A stretch of DNA of 64,000 nucleotides from Serratia fonticola (GTDB lineage Bacteria > Pseudomonadota > Gammaproteobacteria > Enterobacterales > Enterobacteriaceae). The stretch covers positions 1,116,001-1,180,000 of the forward strand of contig NZ_VFMK01000001.1 in assembly GCF_006715025.1 (NCBI RefSeq), given 5' to 3'. The translations under genes were made by a program, and so were the position numbers. Positions 27,189 through 37,135 of the stretch are shown here, one piece after another. The notes beneath the pieces were generated by a model. It searched no databases, had not been told where the DNA came from, and worked only from the letters and a program-made list of their open reading frames with translations. How positions within the stretch are numbered: the stretch's first letter is position 1; each line of letters begins with the position of its first letter.

Positions 27189-27232
27189 AACGGCCTCACT
27201 GATTAACGGATGATGAATAAAACACGTGGCAG

Positions 27233-27814
27233 TTAAGCAAATACTTCGCCCAGATGCGCGCGTAAACGTGCGATATCGCTGGTGATATTCGGCTGTTTAA
27301 TCACATCGTTACAGATAAAGGTTGGCAGCGCTTCCATCCCCAGGAACTGGTTGGCCTTGTGGAAGTGCAGGTAAACCCCGTCAACGCCCACGCCGTGGAA
27401 GAACTGGTCAGGATCGGTAAAGGCTTCCAGTGGTGCGTTCCAGGTCAGGCTCAGCATATATTTTTTCCCCTGAATCAGACCGCCGGAGCCGTATTTTTTG
27501 CTGGCATCGGAGCGGGTACGGCCATCGCTGGCGTACAGGCTACCGTGGCCTGCGGTGAAAACTTCGTCGATGTATTTTTTCAGGATCCACGGTTCACCCA
27601 TCCACCAGCCTGGCATCTGGTAGATTACCGCATCGGCCCACAGGTACTTCTGTACTTCTGCTTCGATATCATAGCCATCATCAACCACCGTGATCTGCAC
27701 ATCGTGCTTGGCATCACGCAGGAAGCTTTCCGCTACGTCGCTCAGGGTTTGGTTCAGTTCGCCGTTGGAGTGGCCAAATTGTTTCTTGGCATTAATAATC
27801 AGGATATTGCTCAT
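27233..27814 (-). CDS. mdaB: NADPH:quinone reductase MdaB
   Basis: A flavodoxin-fold, FAD-dependent two-electron quinone reductase of 193 residues, the E. coli length. The N-terminus (NILIINAKKQFGHSNG) is the flavin-phosphate loop region, and MPGWWMGEPWILKKYIDEVF is the conserved central segment. It is transcribed divergently from parC; the 292-bp gap between them should hold both promoters, but I recognised no specific operator. Confidence 0.95.
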   Translation of the reverse strand: MSNILIINAKKQFGHSNGELNQTLSDVAESFLRDAKHDVQITVVDDGYDIEAEVQKYLWADAVIYQMPGWWMGEPWILKKYIDEVFTAGHGSLYASDGRTRSDASKKYGSGGLIQGKKYMLSLTWNAPLEAFTDPDQFFHGVGVDGVYLHFHKANQFLGMEALPTFICNDVIKQPNITSDIARLRAHLGEVFA

Positions 27815-28106
27815 CGGTATGAGGCTCCGTCAGAATGAAATAAGGTCATGGTCATCGCCAGAAGGGCGTAAGCCATAGCGTTGAAACGGAGTGTAACGTG
27901 TCAACCGGCAGGAAAAAATGCGACTTAGAGCACAACAGTGTTGACTGTGAGTCAATAAAAGCGATTGCTGATGGCAAAATTCCACATAAACGGGGGAGAT
28001 CGCAGGGATAAGCCTGCGATCAATGCACCAACTGTGACAGCCACCCCGCAGATGAGGTACTATCGCGGGCAGAATCGACCCTTTGTCGTCTGAGGATATC
28101 TGAGTA

Positions 28107-30380
28107 ATGAGTGAACTGACTCATGACGGTGTTGAGCGTCTACCGCTGCACACATTCACTGAAAACGCCTATCTGAACTACTCCATGTACGTCATCATGG
28201 ATCGGGCGCTGCCTTATATTGGCGATGGTTTAAAGCCGGTACAGCGCCGCATCATCTATGCCATGTCGGAACTGGGGCTTAACAATAGCGCCAAATTCAA
28301 AAAATCGGCCCGTACCGTGGGCGATGTGCTGGGTAAATATCATCCACACGGCGATAGCGCCTGTTATGAGGCGATGGTGCTGATGGCACAGCCCTTCTCT
28401 TACCGCTACCCATTGGTAGACGGGCAGGGGAACTGGGGGGCACCGGATGACCCGAAATCTTTCGCCGCGATGCGTTATACCGAATCGCGTTTGTCGAAAT
28501 ATGCCGAAGTGCTGTTGGGCGAATTGGGCCAGGGTACGGTGGACTGGGTACCCAACTTCGACGGCACTATGCAAGAGCCGAAGATGCTGCCAGCGCGCTT
28601 GCCAAACATCCTGCTTAACGGGACGACCGGTATTGCCGTAGGGATGGCAACGGATATCCCACCGCATAACGTGCGCGAAGTGGCCGCCGCCGCGGTTGCT
28701 CTGATCGACAAGCCCGGGGCCTCGCTTGATGATCTGCTGGAATTTGTACAAGGGCCGGACTTCCCGACGGAAGCGGAGATCATTACCCCGCGCGAAGAAA
28801 TCCGCAAAATTTATCAGAATGGCCGTGGCTCGGTACGTATGCGCGCTGTCTGGAAGAAAGAAGATGGCAGCGCGGTCATCACCGCCTTGCCACATCAGGT
28901 ATCCGGTGCCAAGGTGCTGGAGCAAATAGCCAGCCAGATGCGTGCCAAAAAGCTGCCGATGGTGGAAGATCTGCGTGATGAATCCGACCATGAAAACCCG
29001 ACCCGTCTGGTTATCGTGCCGCGTTCGAATCGGATCGATCTGGATCAGGTGATGAACCACCTGTTTGCCACCACCGATCTTGAGCGTAGCTACCGCATCA
29101 ACATGAACATGATCGGTCTGGATAACCGTCCGCAGGTCAAAGGGCTGGTGGAAATCCTGACCGAATGGTTGGCCTTCCGTCGCGATACCGTGCGTCGCCG
29201 TCTGAATTATCGCCTGGAGAAAGTGCTCAAGCGGCTGCATATCCTGGAAGGTTTGCTGGTCGCGTTCCTCAATATTGATGAAGTGATCCACATCATCCGC
29301 AGCGAAGATGAACCGAAACCGGTGCTGATGCAACGGTTCGGCATTTCTGATACCCAGGCCGAAGCGATCCTTGAGCTGAAACTGCGTCATTTGGCCAAGC
29401 TGGAAGAAGTGAAGATCCGGGGTGAGCAGGATGAACTGGCGAAAGAGCGTGATCATCTGCAGGCGCTGCTGGCTTCCGAGCGCAAGCTGAACACCTTGAT
29501 CAAAAAAGAGATCCAGGCAGATTCGCAGGCTTACGGTGACGATCGTCGCTCCCCGCTGACCGAGCGTGAAGAAGCCAAGGCCATGAGCGAGCACGATTTT
29601 GTGCCTTCTGAGCCGGTGACGATTGTGTTGTCTGAAATGGGATGGGTGCGCAGTGCCAAGGGGCATGATATCGATCCGAGTGGCTTGAGCTACAAGGCCG
29701 GTGACAGCTTCCGCGCGGCGGCACGCGGCAAGAGCAATCAGCCGGTCGTGTTTATCGACTCCACCGGGCGCAGTTACGCACTCGACCCGCTGACGCTGCC
29801 TTCGGCACGTGGGCAAGGGGAGCCGCTGACCGGTAAGCTGACACCGCCGCCGGGTGCGACCGTTGAACAGGTTCTGATGGCCGCTGACGATCAGAAACTG
29901 CTGATGGCTTCCGACGCGGGTTACGGCTTCGTGTGTACCTTCAACGATCTGGTGGCGCGTAACCGTGCCGGTAAGGTCATGATTACCTTACCGGATAATG
30001 CCAAGGCCTTACCACCGATGGAGATCCACAGCGACGACGACATGCTGCTGTCGATCAGTGCGGCAGGCCGTATGCTGATGTTCCCGGTGGCCGATCTGCC
30101 GCAGCTTTCGAAGGGCAAGGGCAACAAGATTATCTCTATTCCGTCTGCGCAGGCGGCGAGTGGTGAAGATAAACTGGCCTGGCTGTTTGTGTTGCCACCG
30201 CAGACTTCAATCACTCTGCATGTGGGCAAACGCAAGCTGAAACTGCGGCCGGAAGATTTGCAGAAATTCCGCGCCGAACGCGGCCGTAAAGGCACTCTGT
30301 TGCCTCGGGGGCTGCAACGTATCGATCGGGTTGAACTGGATATGCCTGAACGCGCCTCACAGGGTGACAGCGAAGAGTAA
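28107..30380 (+). CDS. parC: DNA topoisomerase IV subunit A
   Basis: Breakage-reunion subunit of topoisomerase IV; 757 residues (E. coli 752), with a four-residue longer N-terminus. The catalytic tyrosine is Tyr124 (AMRYTESRL; Tyr120 in E. coli numbering). The quinolone-resistance region reads HPHGDSACYEAM, so the residues equivalent to Ser80 and Glu84 are the susceptible forms. The C-terminal beta-pinwheel domain runs from about residue 500. No mutations suggesting loss of function are seen. Confidence 0.98.
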   Translation: MSELTHDGVERLPLHTFTENAYLNYSMYVIMDRALPYIGDGLKPVQRRIIYAMSELGLNNSAKFKKSARTVGDVLGKYHPHGDSACYEAMVLMAQPFSYRYPLVDGQGNWGAPDDPKSFAAMRYTESRLSKYAEVLLGELGQGTVDWVPNFDGTMQEPKMLPARLPNILLNGTTGIAVGMATDIPPHNVREVAAAAVALIDKPGASLDDLLEFVQGPDFPTEAEIITPREEIRKIYQNGRGSVRMRAVWKKEDGSAVITALPHQVSGAKVLEQIASQMRAKKLPMVEDLRDESDHENPTRLVIVPRSNRIDLDQVMNHLFATTDLERSYRINMNMIGLDNRPQVKGLVEILTEWLAFRRDTVRRRLNYRLEKVLKRLHILEGLLVAFLNIDEVIHIIRSEDEPKPVLMQRFGISDTQAEAILELKLRHLAKLEEVKIRGEQDELAKERDHLQALLASERKLNTLIKKEIQADSQAYGDDRRSPLTEREEAKAMSEHDFVPSEPVTIVLSEMGWVRSAKGHDIDPSGLSYKAGDSFRAAARGKSNQPVVFIDSTGRSYALDPLTLPSARGQGEPLTGKLTPPPGATVEQVLMAADDQKLLMASDAGYGFVCTFNDLVARNRAGKVMITLPDNAKALPPMEIHSDDDMLLSISAAGRMLMFPVADLPQLSKGKGNKIISIPSAQAASGEDKLAWLFVLPPQTSITLHVGKRKLKLRPEDLQKFRAERGRKGTLLPRGLQRIDRVELDMPERASQGDSEE

Positions 30381-30401
30381 GCCGGGGTAATCCATTGATA
30401 A

Positions 30402-30428
30402 GGGCGCAGCATGCTGCGCCCGTTCTCT
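30402..30428 (+). terminator. Probable terminator of parC
   Basis: Perfect stem GGGCGCAGC/GCTGCGCCC with a 2-base spacer, followed by the pyrimidine tract GTTCTCTTTT. It starts 22 bp after the parC stop. Confidence 0.7.
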
Positions 30429-30632
30429 TTTCTGGTGCGTGTTATTCCAAATATTTAACTTTTCCCGCGATAAACTTATTGTGCCGAGGGTCGGCTGGCA
30501 GGAAAATAGCGAAAATCGACGTGGGCGGTGTAACAATGTCATCCACGTCCGCGACAACAAGAAATCTTCGCAGTGGCGACATCGCTCAATTTGGGAAGGC
30601 TGCTGTGTTGGCAGGGTGCTAATGAGGTTGTT

Positions 30633-31367
30633 ATGTTATTAATATTGCGTGCAATTATCGTGACGGTCTATTGCATTTTGGTGTGTATTCTCGGTTCGGT
30701 GTACTGCTTGTTCAGCCCGCGTAGTCCACGTCATGTGGCGACCTTTGGCCATCTGTTTGGCCGCTTGTCGACGGTGTTCGGCCTGAAGGTTGAAGTTCGC
30801 AAGCCTGCCAGTGCCGCCAATAACGGCAAATGCATCTACATTGCCAACCATCAGAACAACTACGACATGGTGACGGCTTCCAATATTGTGCAGCCGCGTA
30901 CCGTGACCGTTGGCAAAAAAAGCCTGATCTGGATCCCGTTTTTCGGTCAACTTTATTGGTTGACGGGTAACTTGCTGATCGACAGGAATAATCGTGCCAA
31001 AGCGCATGGCACTATTGCGCAGGTGGTTGAGGCTTTCAAGAAAAAAGACATTTCCATCTGGATGTTCCCCGAGGGGACTCGCAGCCGTGGCCGTGGCTTG
31101 TTGCCATTTAAAACCGGTGCTTTCCATGCGGCCATTGCGGCTGGTGTGCCGGTGGTACCGATTTGTGTGTCTACCACGAGTGGCAAGATTAACCTGAACC
31201 GTTGGAACAACGGCCATGCGATCGTCGAAATGCTGGAGCCGATTGATACCCGCGGCTATAACAAGGAGCAGGTCCGTGAGTTGGCGGCCCATTGCTACGC
31301 GTTGATGAAGACGAAAATCGAACAGTTGGATGCGGAAGTGGCCCAGTTAGACGCGGCTAAAAAATAA
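30633..31367 (+). CDS. plsC: 1-acyl-sn-glycerol-3-phosphate acyltransferase
   Basis: Makes phosphatidic acid in the inner membrane; 244 residues (E. coli 245). The HX4D catalytic motif is H73-QNNY-D78 and the substrate motif is FPEGTRS at 145-151. Two N-terminal hydrophobic stretches anchor it. The ATG at 30633 (MLLILRAII) has GAGG just upstream and fits the E. coli start; a longer frame from 30573 adds 20 unrelated residues and is rejected. Confidence 0.96.
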   Translation: MLLILRAIIVTVYCILVCILGSVYCLFSPRSPRHVATFGHLFGRLSTVFGLKVEVRKPASAANNGKCIYIANHQNNYDMVTASNIVQPRTVTVGKKSLIWIPFFGQLYWLTGNLLIDRNNRAKAHGTIAQVVEAFKKKDISIWMFPEGTRSRGRGLLPFKTGAFHAAIAAGVPVVPICVSTTSGKINLNRWNNGHAIVEMLEPIDTRGYNKEQVRELAAHCYALMKTKIEQLDAEVAQLDAAKK

Positions 31368-31376
31368 AATTAACAC

Positions 31377-31451
31377 TACCCGTTATCTTTCAAGCTGTGC
31401 TGTTCGGGGATACCCCTACGCTAGAACGGCCAGCTTGAAATCCATAGGGTA
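31377..31451. repeat. Shortened ERIC-like element (about 75 bp)
   Basis: The ends TACCCGTTATCTTTCAAGCT and AGCTTGAAATCCATAGGGTA are the two ERIC termini in inverted orientation; the ERIC core between them is replaced by about 35 bp without the GAGCTTAC palindrome. It lies in the 176-bp plsC-ftsP gap. Confidence 0.65.
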
Positions 31452-31543
31452 CAGATTGCGATTTTCATACGGCATCATGCCGTTTATGCCCCGGTCAACT
31501 GGGGTTTTGCACTCGGTTTAACCTTAGTTTTCATGGAGAAGAT

Positions 31544-32959
31544 ATGTCACTCAGTCGGCGTCAGTTTATTCAGGCATCGGGCTTGGCGCTGTGCGCCGGA
31601 GCGGTGCCGCTGAGGGCTGAGGCGAGCGGAACGCAAACCCCGTTACCCATTCCCCCCTTGCTGGAGTCCCGCCGTGGTCAGCCGCTGTTCTTAACCTTGC
31701 AGCGTGCCCATTGGTCCTTTATGGATAACCGCAAAGCGTCAGTCTGGGGCATTAACGGCATGTATCTGGGGCCGACGGTGCGGGTGTATAGCGGTGACGA
31801 CGTCAAACTGATCTACAGTAATCGTCTGAACGAACCGGTATCGATGACCGTCAGCGGCTTACAGGTGCCAGGTACCCTGATGGGCGGTGCGCCACGCATG
31901 ATGTCACCGAATGTTGACTGGTCGCCGGTCATTCCTATTCGTCAGGCTGCGGCCACCTGCTGGTATCACGCCAATACCCCTAATCGTATGGCGCCGCATA
32001 TCTACAACGGTGTGGCCGGTTTATGGCTGATTGAGGACGAAATCAGTAAAAACCTGCCGTTGCCGAACCATTACGGCGTCGATGATTTCCCGTTGATCAT
32101 TCAGGACAAGCGGTTGGATAACTTTGGTACGCCACAATATGATCCTCCGGCCCAGGGCGGGTTTGTTGGCGATACGCTGCTGGTGAATGGTGTGCAGAAC
32201 CCATTCGTCGAAGTCTCGCGTGGTTGGGTGCGCCTACGTCTGTTAAATGCGTCTAACTCACGGCGTTATTCGCTGCAACTCAGTGATGGTCGTCCCATCA
32301 ACGTGATCGCCAGCGATCAGGGCTTCCTTCCTGCTCCGGTGGCAGTGCAACAGCTTTCTCTGGCACCGGGCGAGCGCCGCGAAGTGCTGATCGACATGTC
32401 AAAGGGGGAGGAGGTCTCCCTCACCGCCGGTGAGGCTGCGGGGATCATGGATCGCTTGCGTGGCCTGTTCGAACCTTCCAGCATACTGGTTTCCACCCAG
32501 GTACTGACACTGAAACCGACGGGCCTGCTGCCGTTGGTGACCGATAATCTGCCGATGCGGCTGATGGCGGACCAACTGCTGGATGGCAACGTCAGCCGTT
32601 CGCGTGAGTTCCGCCTGGGTGACAAGATGGCTGGCATTAACGGCGCCATCTGGGATATGAACCGCATTGACGTTCAGGCATTGCAGGGCTCCTGGGAGCG
32701 CTGGACTCTCCATGCGGATACGCCGCAGGCGTTCCACATTCAGGGCGTGCAGTTCCTGGTTAAACGCGTCAATGGTGCTCAGCCGATGGCCGAGGATCGT
32801 GGCTGGAAGGACACCGTTTGGGTGGATGGGGATGTCGAACTGCTGGTGTACTTCAACCAGGTGTCTTCGGAACACTTCCCGTTCCTGTTCTACAGCCAGA
32901 CGCTGGAGATGGCAGACCGCGGTTCTACCGGCCAGTTCGTGGTGCAGGCATCTTCTTAA
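31544..32959 (+). CDS. ftsP: Cell-division protein FtsP (SufI)
   Basis: A periplasmic multicopper-oxidase-like protein that stabilises the divisome under stress; 471 residues (E. coli 470). The twin-arginine signal is clear: SRRQFI at residues 4-9, hydrophobic stretch, and cleavage near RAEA. Three cupredoxin domains follow, but the HxH copper motifs of true oxidases are not seen, as known for SufI. GGAG precedes the ATG. The plsC-ftsP order is that of E. coli; its stop overlaps the convergent LysR gene by 4 bp. Confidence 0.95.
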   Translation: MSLSRRQFIQASGLALCAGAVPLRAEASGTQTPLPIPPLLESRRGQPLFLTLQRAHWSFMDNRKASVWGINGMYLGPTVRVYSGDDVKLIYSNRLNEPVSMTVSGLQVPGTLMGGAPRMMSPNVDWSPVIPIRQAAATCWYHANTPNRMAPHIYNGVAGLWLIEDEISKNLPLPNHYGVDDFPLIIQDKRLDNFGTPQYDPPAQGGFVGDTLLVNGVQNPFVEVSRGWVRLRLLNASNSRRYSLQLSDGRPINVIASDQGFLPAPVAVQQLSLAPGERREVLIDMSKGEEVSLTAGEAAGIMDRLRGLFEPSSILVSTQVLTLKPTGLLPLVTDNLPMRLMADQLLDGNVSRSREFRLGDKMAGINGAIWDMNRIDVQALQGSWERWTLHADTPQAFHIQGVQFLVKRVNGAQPMAEDRGWKDTVWVDGDVELLVYFNQVSSEHFPFLFYSQTLEMADRGSTGQFVVQASS

Positions 32960-33870
32960 TCACCACCGGGCGTTCGTAGCATCTTCAGGAACGCCCGTAC
33001 CACCGGTGTGGCACTTTCAGCATGGTAGATGGCATACAGATCGGCTGAAGGTGCCGCCTGTAACGGGCAGAAACGCACGCCAGGCCACGGGATGTGTCCG
33101 TAGCTGTCAGGCAGCAGCGTAATGCCGAAACCTTCCGCCACCAGCGCGATTAACGTTTGCGGCTCGTTGACCTGATGGGCAATATCGGGCGCAAAGCCCT
33201 GTTGCAGACACAGGTCATGTAAATAGAGCCCCAGGCTCGCTTCGTGGGGCGGGAGCACGATAAATTTGTCATGCTGCAACGCCTGGAGCGTAATTGCTTC
33301 CCCATTTGCCAACGGGTGATCGGTTGGCAGCACCACTGAAATCTTCTCTCGTGATAACAGTTGGCAGGTCAGGTCAGGCAGCACCTGTTGTTTTGCTTCA
33401 CGCCAGACGCCGATATCAATATGGCGCTTTTGGAGTGAGATAATCTGCTGGCTGGGGGTTTGTTCGTTCAAGGCCCAGGTGACTTTCTGCGCCTGGGAGG
33501 TAAAGCGTTTCAGCGCCGGGAGCAGGCCGCTCCAGACAGAGGTCCCCACCATGCCAATCACCATATGCCCCGCTTCGCCCCGACCCAGTTGTTGCACCTG
33601 ATTCAATGCATTACCCGCCTGATCAAGCAGCATCTCTACGTTATGGAACAGCGTACGGCCTGCCAGCGTGAGCGCCATTGAACGGGTGGTGCGTTTGAAC
33701 AGTTCCACCCCCAGTTGGTTTTCCAGCTCTTTAATATGTTTGCTGAGCGGCGGCTGGGAGATATTCAACCGTTGTGCGGCCTGAGTGAAGTTCATCTCTT
33801 CGGCGACAACCCGGAAATAATGCAGCAGGCGAAAGTTGATCCGGCTTGGATCAGGCAGTGGCTGTTTCAT
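32956..33870 (-). CDS. xapR: LysR-type regulator XapR
   Basis: 304 residues with an N-terminal helix-turn-helix (FTQAAQRLNISQPPLSKHIK). The effector domain closely resembles E. coli XapR: GRGEAGHMVIGMVGTSVW, NEPQTLIALVAEGFGITLL and DSYGHIPWPGVRF. XapR activates xapAB in response to xanthosine or deoxyinosine. Here it is divergent from xapA with a 134-bp promoter region, whereas in E. coli it lies downstream of xapB, so the gene order has been rearranged. Confidence 0.85.
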   Translation of the reverse strand: MKQPLPDPSRINFRLLHYFRVVAEEMNFTQAAQRLNISQPPLSKHIKELENQLGVELFKRTTRSMALTLAGRTLFHNVEMLLDQAGNALNQVQQLGRGEAGHMVIGMVGTSVWSGLLPALKRFTSQAQKVTWALNEQTPSQQIISLQKRHIDIGVWREAKQQVLPDLTCQLLSREKISVVLPTDHPLANGEAITLQALQHDKFIVLPPHEASLGLYLHDLCLQQGFAPDIAHQVNEPQTLIALVAEGFGITLLPDSYGHIPWPGVRFCPLQAAPSADLYAIYHAESATPVVRAFLKMLRTPGGD

Positions 33871-34004
33871 GAGTTGTCGGGCCTCCCGATGCAGCGTTAT
33901 TTATAGGCAAACAGAATAAATCAGCGGGCAATAATGTATTGGTCGCCGCCCTTTCCTGCTCTCTACTATGGGGAATAACTCACCCTCCCACAGAAGAGAA
34001 TACT

Positions 34005-34826
34005 ATGTTTAATCAAGACGATGCTTTTTCCTGTGCTGATGTTCTGCGTGCCAGATTACCAGGTTTTCAACCGCGAGCCGCGCTGATTCTGGGATCCGGC
34101 CTGGGAGCGTTGGCCGATGTCATGACCGATGCTGTGACCATCGACTATACCGAACTGCCGGGGTTTCCGGTGAGCAGTGTGGTCGGCCATGCCGGGCAGT
34201 TGGTAGCCGGTTGGCTGGAAGGCGTACCGGTATTGTGCATGAAAGGACGCGGGCACTTCTATGAAGGCCATGGCATGCAGGTGATGACCACGGCGATCCG
34301 TACCTTCAAACTGTTGGGCTGCGAATTCCTATTGGCGACCAACGCTGCGGGTTCGCTGCGTAAATCTGTCACACCGGGCCGCCTGGTGGCGTTAACCGAT
34401 CATATCAACTTTATGCCGGAGTCTCCGCTGGTGGGCAGCAACGACGAGCGTTTCGGCCCGCGTTTCTTCAGCCTGGCTAATGCCTATGATCGCGATCTGC
34501 GTGCGCAGTTGGCGGCGGTGGCGGCCGACGCCGGTATCCCACTGGCCGAAGGGGTCTTTGCGGCTTACACCGGTCCGAATTTTGAAACCCCGGCCGAAAT
34601 TCGCATGATGCAGATCCTGGGCTGTGATGTGGTGGGGATGTCGATTGTGCCTGAGGTTCTTTCCGCCCGGCATTGCGGCCTGAAGGTACTGGTGGTTTCG
34701 GCGATGACCAACTATGCCGAAGGGCTATCGGATACGCCGCTTTCCCATGAGCAGACGCTGAGCTGTGCAGCCATGGCAGCAGATGACTTTATGCGTCTGA
34801 TACGGGAGTTTTTCAAAACGCTGTGA
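34005..34826 (+). CDS. xapA: Purine nucleoside phosphorylase XapA (xanthosine phosphorylase)
   Basis: Phosphorolysis of xanthosine, inosine and guanosine. 273 residues from the ATG at 34005 (E. coli 277), preceded by AGAAGAG; a frame starting at 33939 adds 22 unrelated residues. PNP-family landmarks are LILGSGLGALAD, RGHFYEGHG, NAAGSL, TGPNFETPAEIRM and VVGMSIVPEVLSARH. It forms an operon with xapB, whose start is 85 bp downstream. Confidence 0.92.
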   Translation: MFNQDDAFSCADVLRARLPGFQPRAALILGSGLGALADVMTDAVTIDYTELPGFPVSSVVGHAGQLVAGWLEGVPVLCMKGRGHFYEGHGMQVMTTAIRTFKLLGCEFLLATNAAGSLRKSVTPGRLVALTDHINFMPESPLVGSNDERFGPRFFSLANAYDRDLRAQLAAVAADAGIPLAEGVFAAYTGPNFETPAEIRMMQILGCDVVGMSIVPEVLSARHCGLKVLVVSAMTNYAEGLSDTPLSHEQTLSCAAMAADDFMRLIREFFKTL

Positions 34827-34911
34827 TGCTTATTTCCCTCTGACTACCCCGCGGTAAGCTCCCTACTTGCCGCGTCAATCATCGTATTAATGACAATAAC
34901 AGGTGATGGTA

Positions 34912-36171
34912 ATGGCAATAAAAACACGTTTGAAAGTGATGGTTTTTCTCCAGTTCTTTATCTGGGGAGCCTGGTTGGTGACGTTGGGTTCCTACATGAT
35001 TAACACCCTGCATTTCAGTGGGATACAAGTGGGGATGGTGTATAGTTCGAAAGGGATTGCTGCATTGATCATGCCGAGCCTGGCAGGGATCGTCGCCGAT
35101 CGCTGGATCAAGGCCAATTATCTCTACGGCCTGTGTCATTTGTTGGGGGCAGTGGCGCTTTACTGCGCTGCACAGGTCGAACAGCCGCTGGTGATGTTCT
35201 GGGTCATGCTATTCAACGCTATGGTCTATATGCCCACCATCGCGCTTTCTAACGCCATTTCTTACTTCTGCCTGGAAAAACACGGCTGCGATACGGTAAA
35301 AGATTTCCCGCCGGTCCGGGTGTATGGCACCGTGGGATTTATTTTTGCAATGTGGTCGATCAGCTTCAGCAAGATTGAATTGAGTAATATGCAGCTGTAC
35401 CTGGCTGCGGCGGCATCGCTGTTGCTGGCCGCTTATTCTCTGACGTTGCCTCGTTGCCCGACTAACAATGTGAAGCGCGCACACAATTGGGTCAGCCTGC
35501 TGGGGCTGGATGCCTTTGTGTTGTTCAAGCAAAAGCGCATGGCGGTGTTCTTTCTGTTTGCTATGTTGTTGGGGGCGGCATTGCAGATCACCAACACCTT
35601 CGGCAACCCGTTCCTGCACGACTTCTCGTTGGATCCGCTTTACCAAGACAGTTTCAGCGTGCGTTATCCCTCAGTGCTGCTCTCCTTGTCGCAAATATCC
35701 GAGGTATTTTTCATCCTCACCATTCCGTTCTTCCTGCGTAAATATGGCATCAAGCAAGTGATGTTGATCAGTATGGCGGCCTGGACGCTGCGTTTTCTGT
35801 TTCTGGCCTACGGCACGCCTGCCGGGTTCGGTTTTGTGCTGCTGTTGCTCTCAATGATTGTTTACGGCTGTGCGTTTGATTTCTTTAATATTTCTGGTGC
35901 CATCTTTGTTGAAAAGGAGGCAGACCACCGCATTCGTGCCAGTGCCCAAGGGCTGTTTATGACCATGGTTAACGGAGCTGGTGCCTATGTTGGCGCGATC
36001 GCCAGCGGTGAGGTTGTCGATTTCTTTACCAACAATGGTGTGAAAGACTGGCAGAGTATCTGGCTGGTGTTTGCGGGTTATACGCTGGTACTAGGCATCG
36101 TTTTTGCGCTGTCTTTCAACTACCAGCATCGGCCGGAAGAGGTGAACGGCGAGCTGCAGAAGGCGCATTAA
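34912..36171 (+). CDS. xapB: Nucleoside:proton symporter XapB (NHS family)
   Basis: About 420 residues with 12 predicted membrane helices, highly similar to E. coli XapB/NupG: FLQFFIWGAWLVTLGSYM at the N-terminus, then GMVYSSKGIAALIMP, LLLSMIVYGCAFDFFNISG and RASAQGLFMTMVNG. It is likely to import xanthosine and other nucleosides. GTG 34903, ATG 34906 and ATG 34912 are all in frame; 34912 is preferred because AGGTG at 34901-34905 lies 6 bp before it. Confidence 0.92.
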   Translation: MAIKTRLKVMVFLQFFIWGAWLVTLGSYMINTLHFSGIQVGMVYSSKGIAALIMPSLAGIVADRWIKANYLYGLCHLLGAVALYCAAQVEQPLVMFWVMLFNAMVYMPTIALSNAISYFCLEKHGCDTVKDFPPVRVYGTVGFIFAMWSISFSKIELSNMQLYLAAAASLLLAAYSLTLPRCPTNNVKRAHNWVSLLGLDAFVLFKQKRMAVFFLFAMLLGAALQITNTFGNPFLHDFSLDPLYQDSFSVRYPSVLLSLSQISEVFFILTIPFFLRKYGIKQVMLISMAAWTLRFLFLAYGTPAGFGFVLLLLSMIVYGCAFDFFNISGAIFVEKEADHRIRASAQGLFMTMVNGAGAYVGAIASGEVVDFFTNNGVKDWQSIWLVFAGYTLVLGIVFALSFNYQHRPEEVNGELQKAH

Positions 36172-36205
36172 AGATAAAACACAGGGGCTGAGCCAGCCCC
36201 CGTTA

Positions 36206-37135
36206 TCAAGCAGGGAAACGCTGTTGTAATTGTTGCCAGTCTGGCGCACCGGCGGCACCGCGGCTGGCTACCACGCAGGCGGCTACGCGGTTGGCAAGGT
36301 CGACAGCTTGCACCAACGGCAGGCCAGCGGAAAGTCCGGCTAACAGACCCGCGCAATGGGCATCGCCAGCACCGATGGTATCAACCACTTCAACCGGGTA
36401 AACCGGCACATGCAGTGGCTCATGGCGGCCATCGCAAATCCAGGCGCCATCACGATCCAGCCGACAGATCAGCGTAATGTTATGCGCTGCGGCATAACGT
36501 TGCGCGGCACTGACCGTATCGCCTTCGCCACACAAGATCGCGACTTCGTCGCGGTTCAGGGTGAGCAAAGTATTGCTATCGCTCAGCATGGCAAAAAACG
36601 CCTCATCCAGTTGGCTGACTCGAGGGCCAGGATCCAGCAACCGCCACTGATCGAACGGCAGGCGGGTTAACCAATCGCGCAGCGCTTCTCCTGGTTCACC
36701 CACCAGTTCATAACCGTTGGCGTAAACCACCGTTTCCGGCGTTAGCGGCAGGGTAGCCAGCTGCGCTTTATTCCAATGAGCTTCACAACCGGTAACGGTG
36801 ACAAAAGTACGTTCGCCGTTGGGTTCCACTAACGCCAGACACCAGCCGTTATCCATCTGGCCATGGCGTAACAGCACCGGCAGATCCAACTCTTGCATGG
36901 CGGCTTCGATGGCACTTCCCCAGTCTCCGTTGCCAACCGGCATACCGTTGACCACTGGAACCTCCAGGCGACGCAACGCTCGTGCCACGTTAAAGGCACA
37001 GCCGCCAATCTGCCTCTCTTGTGGCTGCGCTTCGATATCTTCACCGCTGGTTGGCAACTTTGGCAGCGTGAGCACCACATCGCCTACGGCACCCCCTACC
37101 ACCAGAATCGGTTTTATTGCGACAAACTCACTCAT
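36206..37135 (-). CDS. yegV: PfkB-family sugar kinase, YegV-like
   Basis: 309 residues of the ribokinase/PfkB family. The signatures are QIGGCAFNVARAL (~42-54) and DTIGAGDAHCAG, with catalytic Asp258. DNGWCLALVEPNGERTF is shared with E. coli YegV, whose substrate is unknown; ribose or a nucleoside is the plausible substrate here. It is the last gene of a three-gene operon and its ATG overlaps the permease stop (ATGA), with AGAGGA before it. The gene converges on xapB. Confidence 0.85.
   Translation of the reverse strand: MSEFVAIKPILVVGGAVGDVVLTLPKLPTSGEDIEAQPQERQIGGCAFNVARALRRLEVPVVNGMPVGNGDWGSAIEAAMQELDLPVLLRHGQMDNGWCLALVEPNGERTFVTVTGCEAHWNKAQLATLPLTPETVVYANGYELVGEPGEALRDWLTRLPFDQWRLLDPGPRVSQLDEAFFAMLSDSNTLLTLNRDEVAILCGEGDTVSAAQRYAAAHNITLICRLDRDGAWICDGRHEPLHVPVYPVEVVDTIGAGDAHCAGLLAGLSAGLPLVQAVDLANRVAACVVASRGAAGAPDWQQLQQRFPA

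Noticed and set aside
28350..28375. Quinolone-resistance substitutions in ParC
   Set aside because: The Ser and Glu positions (HGDSACYEAM) are the ordinary susceptible residues.
28230..29816. 528-residue open frame antisense to parC
   Set aside because: A shadow of the strongly conserved parC coding sequence; no ribosome binding site or recognisable family.
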